11,917 nt of DNA from JAAYGT01 sp050252075 (GCA_050252075.1 JBFWLP010000100.1:1-11917), one strand, 5' to 3'; positions 1 to 6,756 are shown, counted from the first letter of the stretch. Notes: generated from the letters alone by a model not told the origin. Made by a program: numbers and translations.

Positions 1-1
1 C

Positions 2-289
2 TTGCCCCTGGATACCCCGCCCTTTTACGCCTATGCGCTGCGCCCGGGGGTAACGTTCACCTACCAGGGGCTGGTTACGGACGACACCGCCGCCGTGCGC
101 TTCAACGACCAGCCCAGCCCCAACCTGTTCGTTGCCGGCGAAATGATGGCGGGCAACGTTCTGGGCCAGGGCTATACCGCCGGCATCGGCATGTCGATAG
201 GAACGGCTTTTGGCCGGATCGCGGGTACCCATGCCGCCCGCGTCGCCACGGGAACCACACTACAGGGAGCCGGCCATGCCGCCGCTTGA
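2..289 (+). CDS. tcuA: FAD-dependent tricarballylate dehydrogenase TcuA, C-terminal fragment
   Basis: This is the last 95 codons of a gene that begins before the window; base 2 is only the first complete codon, so no true start is visible. The fragment carries the C-terminal FAD-closing motif of the fumarate reductase/succinate dehydrogenase flavoprotein family (NLFVAGEMMAGNVLGQGY, then a TAGIGMSIGTAFGR helix). TcuA oxidises tricarballylate to cis-aconitate and passes electrons from FADH2 to TcuB. The identification rests on this C-terminus plus the overlapping tcuB. The tcuB start lies inside this gene (14-base overlap), indicating translational coupling. Other flavoproteins of the same family share this motif, so the exact substrate is inferred from the neighbour. 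Confidence 0.85.
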   Translation: MPLDTPPFYAYALRPGVTFTYQGLVTDDTAAVRFNDQPSPNLFVAGEMMAGNVLGQGYTAGIGMSIGTAFGRIAGTHAARVATGTTLQGAGHAAA

Positions 290-1427
290 ATCACTGACCC
301 ATGAAGCGCTGGCCTACGGCAACGGCAAACCGGCCAACACGCTGACCGCGCACGAGCAGGATGCCGTCAACCAGCTGCAGGTGTGCAACGCCTGCCGGTA
401 CTGCGAAGGCTTTTGCGCCATGTTTCCGGCCATGACACAGCGACTGCTGTTCGAGAAGGCCGACACGCATTACCTGGCAAATCTGTGCCACAACTGCGGC
501 GCCTGTCTGCATGCCTGCCAGTACGCCCCGCCTCACGAGTTCGGCATCAATATTCCAAAGGTCATGGCTGAAGTTCGCGGCCAAACGTACCAAAGCTATG
601 CCTGGCCGAAGGCCCTGGGTTCCATTTACCAACGCAACAGCCTGGTCGCAGCGCTGGCGCTGGTCATCGCGTTCGCCCTGTTCCTGGTGCTGGCGGTGTG
701 GCTGTCAGGCCCGCTGTTCGACAGCGCCGCTGCGGGGGACTTTTACAAGGTATTCCCCCACAACCTTCTCGTGGGGATGTTTGGTCCGGTTTTCCTGTTT
801 GCCGTCATCGCCCTGGGCATGGGCATACGGGGTTTCCTGCGTGAGATCCGGCCCGCCACCGGCAACCTGCCCGCCACGTCGTCTGCTTCCCTGGAAGCCG
901 CCCAGGCGGCCCTGAGCCTGAAGTATCTGGACGGCGGCCACGGCGAAGGCTGCAACAACGACGATGACGCCTTCACTCTGGCACGCCGGCGTTATCACCA
1001 CTTCACCTTTTATGGTTTTATGCTGTGCTTTGCCGCCACCGCACTGGGCACGGTGTATCACTATGCCTTTGGCTGGGTTGCGCCGTACGATTTCCCCAGC
1101 CTGCCGAAAGTGCTGGGTGCCGCAGGCGGCATCGGCCTGGTCATTGGTACGGCCGGACTGTGGCACCTGAATCGCCGGCGCCACCCTTTGCACGGCGACC
1201 CGGCACAAAAGAGCACTGATCTGGGATTCATCGCGTTGCTGTTCATCATCAGCGTCAGCGGACTGGCCCTTTGGTGGCTGCGCGACACCCCCGCGATGGC
1301 CCTGCTGCTTTGCGCACATTTGGCCAGCGTCATGGCGCTGTTCGTCACCCTGCCCTACGGCAAGTTCGCTCACGGCTTCTATCGCATTGCAGCGCTGGTC
1401 AGGTACGGGGTGGAACGGCGTCGTTGA
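276..1427 (+). CDS. tcuB: TcuB-type Fe-S/membrane electron-transfer protein (CitB family)
   Basis: This 383-residue protein is close to the usual TcuB/CitB length. The N-terminal half has two four-cysteine clusters, Cys37/40/43/47 and Cys71/74/77/81, each fitting Fe-S cluster binding. Hydrophobic membrane segments follow at about residues 122-143 and 163-184, with further ones in the last 150 residues. TcuB reoxidises the FADH2 of TcuA and delivers electrons to the membrane quinone pool. I chose the ATG at 276 because AGGGAG (264-269) lies six bases upstream; the reading frame is open 22 codons further up but has no such site there. It overlaps tcuA by 14 bases. No tcuC transporter gene follows; instead a convergent LysR gene overlaps the last 29 bases. 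Confidence 0.9.
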   Translation: MPPLESLTHEALAYGNGKPANTLTAHEQDAVNQLQVCNACRYCEGFCAMFPAMTQRLLFEKADTHYLANLCHNCGACLHACQYAPPHEFGINIPKVMAEVRGQTYQSYAWPKALGSIYQRNSLVAALALVIAFALFLVLAVWLSGPLFDSAAAGDFYKVFPHNLLVGMFGPVFLFAVIALGMGIRGFLREIRPATGNLPATSSASLEAAQAALSLKYLDGGHGEGCNNDDDAFTLARRRYHHFTFYGFMLCFAATALGTVYHYAFGWVAPYDFPSLPKVLGAAGGIGLVIGTAGLWHLNRRRHPLHGDPAQKSTDLGFIALLFIISVSGLALWWLRDTPAMALLLCAHLASVMALFVTLPYGKFAHGFYRIAALVRYGVERRR

Positions 1428-2298
1428 TGGCGTTTTTAAAAAACTGTATGAAACGTCGCGCCGTCGGGGACAGGGAGTTTTCTTTCATTGTGAATAACCC
1501 CACCTGAATTTGGGTGGAAGGCATCAAGGGGCGAACCGCAATGCGATTGTCCTGCATCGCCACCAGGCTGAACGGGTCGACAACGCAGACACCCGCCCCA
1601 CCGGCTACTAGCGATACCGCACTGAGGATCGTTCTTGTTTCTATACGAATATGCCGCTGAACGTTATGCTGCTCGAACAAGCGATCAATCACCGTGCGAA
1701 ATCTGGCGAGAGGCACACTGATGTAATCCACACCCTGCAAATCGCCAATATGTATTACCTGTTTATTGCTTAGTGGAAAAGTTTTGGGTATGAGACAAAC
1801 GGCAGCACTTTGAGAAATGACTGTCACGTCCAGCTCCCGCTCATCGACCGGCAAGGTGGCAATACCTATTTCACTGAACCCCCGCTTCACACGATTGATA
1901 ACCTCGCTGTAAGTTTGCACTTCGAACGTTACCGAAATTTCGGGGTTCAGTCGAAAAAACTGGGCCACTAGATCAGGCACGACACCCTGGGTCAATGTAG
2001 ACATTACACAAAGCCTCAAGGTGCCGGTGCCAAGCTCTCGTATTCGTTCAGCTGCCCGGTGAATTTCCCTGATTCCCAGATAGTTCCGTTGAATCTCTGC
2101 GTAAAACGCCTGCGCTTCGTCGGTAGGCACCAACCTCCCTTTAACACGCATGAACAGCGGGAAACCCAGATCACGCTCAAGGCGAGACAACAATCGACTT
2201 GCGGCCGACTGCGTTACATGCAAGTGTTCGGATGCCCTGGTAACCGCACCGTGCTCGTAAATGGCAACGAATGCCTCAAGCTGACGAAGGTTAATCAC
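1399..2298 (-). CDS. LysR-family transcriptional regulator
   Basis: The 299-residue protein has the standard LysR layout: an N-terminal winged helix-turn-helix beginning INLRQLEAFVAI, with the recognition helix around residues 18-37 (TQSAASRLLSRLE), then a periplasmic-binding-protein-like effector domain. The start is a GTG; no in-frame ATG fits the conserved N-terminus better, and the ribosome-binding site is weak. It begins 24 bases after the rhodanese stop on the same strand, so it is probably the last gene of the cupin-Bug-rhodanese cluster and its regulator. A LysR-type dyad is present in front of the cupin gene. Its 3' end runs convergently into tcuB. The effector cannot be read from the sequence; a thiol acid or its oxidised product is a guess from the neighbours. 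Confidence 0.9.
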   Translation of the reverse strand: MINLRQLEAFVAIYEHGAVTRASEHLHVTQSAASRLLSRLERDLGFPLFMRVKGRLVPTDEAQAFYAEIQRNYLGIREIHRAAERIRELGTGTLRLCVMSTLTQGVVPDLVAQFFRLNPEISVTFEVQTYSEVINRVKRGFSEIGIATLPVDERELDVTVISQSAAVCLIPKTFPLSNKQVIHIGDLQGVDYISVPLARFRTVIDRLFEQHNVQRHIRIETRTILSAVSLVAGGAGVCVVDPFSLVAMQDNRIAVRPLMPSTQIQVGLFTMKENSLSPTARRFIQFFKNAINDAVPPRT

Positions 2299-2322
2299 TC
2301 TACACCGCGACCATGCAAACGT

Positions 2323-3912
2323 TTAAAAGACACGAAAATGCACCGTTGAGTCAGTACGTACACGATCAATTAGACCAACCTCCCATGACAAATAATTCGT
2401 CATCGCATCCCTTTGGTTTCTGGCCTCCAGGGGTTTAATAAATTCATCCTCAGCATAACAAAGAACTCGCCCTTCTCCTGGTTCAGTGGGCAAGCCCGCT
2501 GCAATCCAGGCCTCGTTCCCTCCTTCCAGCACGAAGCATCCGTGAGGCCAGCTTGCTGCAGCTTGCGCGTAAGCCAGTAACGAGAGATCCTGCGAACCGG
2601 CCAACACGAGTGGACGCGGATCAGAGGACAGCGCAGCCAGCACCGACCCCAGTTGCGATCTGACAGTCCAGATAGCTGTTGGCACGTGAGCCCGCAGAAA
2701 CAATCGCTTCCACCCCAGATCGACAATCATGTACTGATCGATCGACATCTGCAACTCAAGGGGAGACAACCTGGGGATGGTACCGGTGTTCAGGATCGAA
2801 CCAAGATCACATAACGGCATTCCATACTCCAGTTCAATGTCAGGGTCATCGTGAGCCAGCACAAAAACGCGGGGCGCACCCATTTGCTTTAGCCATGACG
2901 CCGTTGTGGCTGCGCGCAGCAAACAGGCGTCATACAACACAATATCGGCGGAAAGCGACGCCACGAATCGGTCGGTTGCCTGCAGTAGCTGCCCGCCGGG
3001 TGCATGTACCGAACCGCAAGGATGCCCCTCTTCATACTCCTCACGAGTACGCACATCAAGCACGTAACAAAGAACATCATTGTCTTGCCGTTTCAGCCGC
3101 CGGCACGCTTCCCACCGCAACAACGGCACTGCATAGCGCGACAGCAACATACGCGCTTTTTCTATTGCGGCCTGCAGAGCAGGCATTGAGAGCGGCGGCA
3201 TGACTGCATCGGAATTTTCCTGGATCGCATAGCCCGCCAACTTCCATCCCATGGTGCCATTACGCAAGGCCCGAACCGGATTCTTCACGCCCAGGTTGAT
3301 CAACGATTGGGCACCCATAATGCTACGTGTTCGCCCAGCACAGTTCACTACAACCAAAGTATCCTCATCAGGAACCAGCATGGAAAGCCGCAGCCCGAGT
3401 TCGGCTCCCGGCACACTGATCGACGTCGGTATGGTGCCGCGCCGGTGCTCTTCGGGAGTACGGCTGTCAAGAACAACCACCTTTTCTTTAGCAGCCAACT
3501 TCGCGAAAAGCTCATCCGCCTCAATGGCGGGAGTAGCCATTTCATGCTCCACGAATTCGCCGAATGCCTTGCTGTAGGTATTGAAGCCCGTATAAAGAGG
3601 ATAACCGGCAGCCTCCCACGCCGCTATGCCGCCCTCTAGCAACGTGACGTTCTTGTAGCCAAGAGAGACGAGAGCATCCAACATGCGCCTGTCAAGCGCA
3701 GGATCATTCGAAGCGACCACAATCCAGACCCCATACTTGGGAAGCAAGGGAAAAGCTCGCAGCTCCGCATGTGACAATGGCAGATTAACTGCCTGAAGAA
3801 TATGGGGAGCCAGGGAATAATCCCCTTCTTCACGCGGATCAATTACCACCACCTGCTGTTGAGCCACCAGCGCATCGTGTAGTTGTTGTGCCTGAATACC
3901 AGTAGCGTTCAC
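2323..3912 (-). CDS. Four-domain rhodanese-family sulfurtransferase
   Basis: From the GTG at 3912 this is 529 residues. Four rhodanese-like modules can be made out at roughly residues 8-106, 128-230, 255-370 and 386-475. Only the second has a standard active-site loop (NCAGRTRS, Cys191). The first has VVASND at that place, the third has YDACLLRA (Asp at the usual Cys position, with a Cys two residues later), and the fourth has LAGSQD. Modules one and four end with the typical LEGGxxAW motif. The family moves sulfane sulfur from a persulfide or thiosulfate to a thiol acceptor, in the cytoplasm. The frame is open to a TTG at 3993, but the GTG has GGAGA seven bases upstream and gives an N-terminus that begins directly with the first module. 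Lying downstream of a thiol-dioxygenase-like gene suggests a role in sulfur handling during thiol catabolism. Confidence 0.88.
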   Translation of the reverse strand: MNATGIQAQQLHDALVAQQQVVVIDPREEGDYSLAPHILQAVNLPLSHAELRAFPLLPKYGVWIVVASNDPALDRRMLDALVSLGYKNVTLLEGGIAAWEAAGYPLYTGFNTYSKAFGEFVEHEMATPAIEADELFAKLAAKEKVVVLDSRTPEEHRRGTIPTSISVPGAELGLRLSMLVPDEDTLVVVNCAGRTRSIMGAQSLINLGVKNPVRALRNGTMGWKLAGYAIQENSDAVMPPLSMPALQAAIEKARMLLSRYAVPLLRWEACRRLKRQDNDVLCYVLDVRTREEYEEGHPCGSVHAPGGQLLQATDRFVASLSADIVLYDACLLRAATTASWLKQMGAPRVFVLAHDDPDIELEYGMPLCDLGSILNTGTIPRLSPLELQMSIDQYMIVDLGWKRLFLRAHVPTAIWTVRSQLGSVLAALSSDPRPLVLAGSQDLSLLAYAQAAASWPHGCFVLEGGNEAWIAAGLPTEPGEGRVLCYAEDEFIKPLEARNQRDAMTNYLSWEVGLIDRVRTDSTVHFRVF

Positions 3913-3919
3913 GCGCTTA

Positions 3920-3924
3920 TCTCC
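3920..3924 (-). promoter_or_regulatory. Shine-Dalgarno site fixing the rhodanese start
   Basis: On the minus strand GGAGA lies seven bases before the GTG at 3912-3910. It directly follows a run of eight T (3932-3925), so the ribosome-binding site abuts the end of the intrinsic terminator described at 3925-3962. Confidence 0.7.
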
Positions 3925-3962
3925 AAAAAAAATGCAGCCGGAAAGCACAAAGCGCCGGCTGC
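3925..3962 (-). terminator. Intrinsic terminator or attenuator between Bug and rhodanese genes
   Basis: Read on the minus strand, GCAGCCGG (3962-3955) pairs perfectly with CCGGCTGC (3941-3934) across a 13-base loop, followed by A and then eight consecutive T (3932-3925). This is the textbook shape of a Rho-independent terminator in the leftward direction. It lies 33 bases after the Bug stop. The rhodanese ribosome-binding site starts at the very next base, so readthrough would be needed unless a separate promoter lies close by; I see no convincing one in the 82-base gap. Confidence 0.75.
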
Positions 3963-3994
3963 CGAACACCAAACGTGATTCTTCGTTAAGCAAC

Positions 3995-4891
3995 TTAATC
4001 GATGGATGCCCCCGACGCGTTCACCAGCTCCTGCCAGAACACCACCTGCTCACGGATCATGGATTGAAAATCACCCGCAGGCATGGGTTTTCCGGGCACA
4101 TAACCGGCAGCGGTCAACTTTTCCCGCACTTCAGGTGCTTTGAGCACATCCATTGTTTTGCTGTGCAAGGTCTCAACAACCTGCTCTGGCGTACCGGCGG
4201 GTTCTGCACTGGTAACCGCCAGACCACGAATTCGACCGGCCTTGATTTGGGGAATGGCAGAAGCTAGCGAGGCAAAACCATAATCCACATGCCCGGCCGC
4301 CAATGCTGTGATAGCTTCCGCCGGACCTTTGAAAGGCACATGCTGGGCATTACGCCCAACCTGATTCGCAAACATGACGCCCGTCAGATGCTGTGTTGTA
4401 CCGTTTCCAGGTGAGCTGTAATTCAAAACCTTGTCGCCCATGAGCTTGACAAGATCCTACACCGACAGGGCGGGACTGGTCGCCGGCACCACCAGAATAT
4501 TGGGTGTGGATGCAAGATAGGCCACACCCTTGAAGTTCTTCAATGTGTCATAACGTATTGTTTTTTTCAGCAAGGCAGGATTAATAGCCAACGTTGCCGT
4601 GGACCCCAAACCCAACGTTTGTCCGTCGGGTGCAGCTTCGGCCACCTGCGTCGTTCCCAAAGACCCGCCTGCACCTGGCTTGTTATCGACGACAACCGGT
4701 ACCCCCAGGCGCTGGCTCAAGCCAGGTGAAATCAGTCGAACCAGCATGTCATTTGCTGAACCCGGCGTGAATGCAACAACAAAATTCACGGGCCCATTCG
4801 GATAGCCGGTCGCCTGGGCAGTCGCGAGCCCCCCCATACATAAAACCCCTGCTCCGACTCCCTGCAGCAACTTCTTGAGTTTCCCTTTCAT
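3995..4891 (-). pseudogene. Bug-type tricarboxylate transporter receptor, interrupted by an in-frame amber codon
   Basis: Two open stretches (4891-4457 and 4441-3995) are in the same frame and together form one Bug/TctC-like extracytoplasmic solute receptor. The N-terminus has a Sec signal peptide (about residues 1-27, ending ATAQA) and the typical PNGPVNFVV, DNKPGAGGSLGT and NYSSPGNGTTQHL motifs. A TAG at 4459-4457 stands at codon 145, where SV-stop-DLVKL would read smoothly with Gln, so a CAG-to-TAG change is likely. The second half also lacks the segment that normally joins the AVT motif to PAGTP; here AVTSAE runs straight into PAGTPEQ (about 4202), a loss of roughly 25-30 residues by family expectation. 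Total length is 298 codons against about 320 usual. The ATG has AGGAGA (4902-4897) five bases upstream. Either lesion should abolish function unless the stop is a sequencing error. Confidence 0.8.
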
Positions 4892-4952
4892 TCTTGTCTC
4901 CTGAGTTTTTCACTAAATAACTGGGCAATAGTCCACGCAACGATCATCGTCG

Positions 4953-5552
4953 TTACGACACATGTTTCGTATTTGAGTTAGGAGGGAAATACTGCGCATT
5001 GCCGCTTTCGTCAAATTGCTCCCGATCTGTTTGCTGATCGAGCGGACGCTCATAGAACCTGATTTGCCAAACAGGCTCATCACCGACGCCCTGAACGTGA
5101 ATACTGTGAATATCATCACCCAGCAATGCCACCCCCACTCCGGGGCCAACGACTACTTCATCTATTTGCTTGAACCCCTGCTCGGGATCTGCCTTGTATA
5201 GCCGGTTGATTTCAACCCCTTTTAATCCAACGAGAATCGCCCAGTTTTTATGGTTGTGCGGCGGGCTGGATTTTCCAGGTAAGGCCAGTGATAAATAAAG
5301 TGCTCGATCCGTACCATCCTCTCTGTTGAGACGATAGGCAACAAAATCTTTGAACGTACCTCGTTTTGCAGGCTGAAATTCGTCCGTGATAAATAATTCG
5401 GCATGTTGTGCCAGTTCAGCCACGATATCCTTCATCTTATTGATCGATTCACGCGTAATGCCGGTAGCGGCTTCAACCGCATGCACACGACGCATCGTTT
5501 CATCAACGAGAGCCTGCCTTTTATCCGCGATGGTAGAGTGCTTCGTACCCAA
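4953..5552 (-). CDS. Cysteine/3-mercaptopropionate dioxygenase-like cupin
   Basis: From the TTG at 5552 this is a 199-residue single-domain cupin. The motif PGKSSPPHNHKNWAILVGLKGVE places the metal-ligand pair at His99 and His101, with the third ligand probably His149 in GDDIHSIHV; three His ligands and no Glu is the pattern of thiol dioxygenases. Such enzymes use Fe(II) and O2 to turn a thiol (cysteine, 3-mercaptopropionate, mercaptosuccinate) into a sulfinate in the cytoplasm. The PG-P-H-H-W-G-E spacing recalls the mercaptopropionate type more than mammalian cysteine dioxygenase. An ATG at 5570 in the same frame has no ribosome-binding site, whereas AAGGAGA (5565-5559) stands six bases before the TTG; the longer start (205 residues) remains possible. 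It is first in a leftward cluster with the Bug receptor, 61 bases downstream. Confidence 0.82.
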   Translation of the reverse strand: MGTKHSTIADKRQALVDETMRRVHAVEAATGITRESINKMKDIVAELAQHAELFITDEFQPAKRGTFKDFVAYRLNREDGTDRALYLSLALPGKSSPPHNHKNWAILVGLKGVEINRLYKADPEQGFKQIDEVVVGPGVGVALLGDDIHSIHVQGVGDEPVWQIRFYERPLDQQTDREQFDESGNAQYFPPNSNTKHVS

Positions 5553-5558
5553 TGTATG

Positions 5559-5565
5559 TCTCCTT
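5559..5565 (-). promoter_or_regulatory. Shine-Dalgarno site supporting a TTG start for the cupin
   Basis: AAGGAGA on the minus strand lies six bases before TTG 5552-5550 and just inside the alternative ATG-initiated reading (5570). The ATG has no purine-rich site in front of it. Confidence 0.55.
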
Positions 5566-5594
5566 GACATGGATCAAAAACCGCAAGAAAGGCA

Positions 5595-5623
5595 ACGATA
5601 GGACGGGTAATAGCGTCTGTCTA
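5595..5623 (-). promoter_or_regulatory. Candidate sigma70 promoter of the cupin-Bug cluster
   Basis: On the minus strand, TAGACA (5623-5618) is followed after exactly 17 bases by TATCGT (5600-5595), matching the -35 and -10 consensus at five and four of six positions. The predicted transcription start is near 5588, about 36 bases before the TTG start. A weak -10 fits a promoter that needs an activator. Confidence 0.45.
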
Positions 5624-5641
5624 ATTCATTTTTTAACCACG

Positions 5642-5662
5642 CTCATTACATAATGGAATGAG
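5642..5662. promoter_or_regulatory. Candidate LysR-type regulator binding site
   Basis: CTCATT-N9-AATGAG is a perfect six-base dyad containing the LysR T-N11-A signature (T5646, A5658). Its centre (5652) is about 64 bases upstream of the start predicted from the cupin promoter, the usual place of a LysR recognition site. The cluster encodes its own LysR protein. Confidence 0.5.
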
Positions 5663-5760
5663 TAGCCGTTACCGCTCAACTTTCATCCCCGTACAAGTCA
5701 GTACAGTAAAAAACGCTCACAACGTTACTGAATATGGCTGCATCAAAAATGACGATTATT

Positions 5761-5820
5761 TTGCAAAAAAATAAATAATATGTATAAATCATTGCAAAAC
5801 AAAAAACACGATGGTTTAAT
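5761..5820 (+). promoter_or_regulatory. Tandem candidate promoters for the lyase operon
   Basis: TTGCAAAA occurs twice, at 5761-5768 and 5792-5799, 31 bases apart. Each copy supplies a -35-like TTGCAA: the first with TATAAA at 5783-5788 (16-base spacer), the second with TTTAAT at 5815-5820 (17-base spacer). The first copy lies in the palindrome TTTTGCAAAA (5759-5768). The predicted leaders are about 70-100 bases. The region is AT-rich, so chance matches are possible. Confidence 0.35.
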
Positions 5821-5822
5821 CC

Positions 5823-5847
5823 TTGAAAACAAAGCGGCCTGTTTCAA
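5823..5847. promoter_or_regulatory. Inverted repeat in the lyase-gene leader
   Basis: TTGAAAACA (5823-5831) and TGTTTCAA (5840-5847) are complementary over eight bases with one extra A in the left arm, enclosing AAGCGGCC. It sits between the candidate promoters and the ATG at 5896. It could be a repressor operator or a leader hairpin; no T-run follows, so it is not an intrinsic terminator. The rest of 5571-5895 holds no gene that I can support. Confidence 0.35.
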
Positions 5848-5895
5848 TCAATAATCGCCGCGCCCATTCATTGTGAAGCATTCCGCGGGGTGACC

Positions 5896-6756
5896 ATGAA
5901 TACCGAAGCGTTTCATCGTCGATTAACGAAACAGGAAACCATCTGGACTGCCTGTGCCTATGATTCATTAACGGCCAAACTGGTCGAGGCGGCAGGCTTT
6001 GATGCGGTCACCAGCGGCGGGTATGCCATTTCCGCCGGCCTTCTGGGGCAGCCCGACCTTGAGCTTTACACCATGACGGAAAATCTTGGTGCTGTCCGTT
6101 ACATGGCGCGGGCCGTCTCTGTGCCCTTGATCGCCGATATCGATAACGGCTATGGCGATGTAATAAATGTCATGCGCACGGTACGCGAGTTCGAAGCGGC
6201 GGGCGTCTCCGCCATGTTCATGGAAGACCAGCTCTCACCGAAGAAATGCCCCATGCTGGGCGCGGCACTGCCCTTGCAATCTATTGACGATTCCGTGGCA
6301 AAAATCAAGGCGGCGCTGGCGGCACGCACGAATCCCCACGTAACTCTCATTGCACGAACCGATGCGCTGGGCCTGGAAGAAGTCATTGTGCGCGCCAAGG
6401 CCTATGTAGCCGCCGGGGCACATTTGATCATGCCCATTGGGCGTGCCCTGACAGGCATCGACGACTTGCGCGCTCTGCGCGCGGCCTGCGGTGTACCGCT
6501 GGTTATTCCGTGCAACATCGGCGGCCCCTATGATTTAAGCCGCGCCGAGCTGGAGTCGGTGGCCGGCTGCGTCATGTATCCCCTGGCTCCGCTCATGACG
6601 GTCGCGCAAGCGCTGAAAACCAACCTTGAGGCGCTGAGCCAAACCAAATCATTGCAAGATCTGCCCATCGGCATGATGTCGGCGGCCGACTTCCAGAACT
6701 TCATCGGTTATCCCGACGTGGTTGCTACGCGGGCACGTTTTCAGAACGACCACTGA
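5896..6756 (+). CDS. Isocitrate lyase/PEP mutase superfamily C-C lyase
   Basis: The 286-residue protein has the single (beta/alpha)8 domain of the short members of this superfamily (2-methylisocitrate lyase, 2,3-dimethylmalate lyase, oxaloacetate hydrolase type). Visible active-site elements are TSGG at 40-43, metal-site ADIDNGYGD (Asp81, Asp83), MEDQ (Glu110) and the catalytic-loop Cys118 in SPKKCPMLG. Isocitrate and methylisocitrate lyases have KKCGH or KRCGH here; the change of GH to PM leaves the Cys but alters the loop, so isocitrate is an unlikely substrate. The enzyme would cleave or form a C-C bond next to a 2-hydroxy or 2-keto acid in the cytoplasm. I prefer the ATG at 5896 (GGGGTGA just upstream) over the GTG at 5890. 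It is the first gene of the operon leading to the LeuCD-like pair; a C-C lyase beside a hydro-lyase recalls the dimethylmalate lyase/dehydratase pair. Confidence 0.85.
   Translation: MNTEAFHRRLTKQETIWTACAYDSLTAKLVEAAGFDAVTSGGYAISAGLLGQPDLELYTMTENLGAVRYMARAVSVPLIADIDNGYGDVINVMRTVREFEAAGVSAMFMEDQLSPKKCPMLGAALPLQSIDDSVAKIKAALAARTNPHVTLIARTDALGLEEVIVRAKAYVAAGAHLIMPIGRALTGIDDLRALRAACGVPLVIPCNIGGPYDLSRAELESVAGCVMYPLAPLMTVAQALKTNLEALSQTKSLQDLPIGMMSAADFQNFIGYPDVVATRARFQNDH

Noticed and set aside
210..275. Upstream extension of tcuB to an earlier Met
   Set aside because: It would overlap tcuA by 80 bases and has no ribosome-binding site, whereas the ATG at 276 has AGGGAG at the right distance.
705..1373. 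Open frame of 222 codons antisense to tcuB
   Set aside because: Same reason: no recognisable domain, and it is covered by the well-supported tcuB.
1432..1444. GTTTTTAAAAAAC palindrome as a terminator after tcuB
   Set aside because: It has only A-T pairs, a stem too weak to terminate, and lies in the LysR coding region.
4457..4459. TAG read as pyrrolysine
   Set aside because: Bug receptors do not contain pyrrolysine, the group is not known for it, and the gene carries a second lesion.
3995..4891. Bug receptor split by a frameshift
   Set aside because: The two halves are exactly in the same frame (4891 and 4441 differ by 450 bases), so the break is a nonsense codon, not a frameshift.
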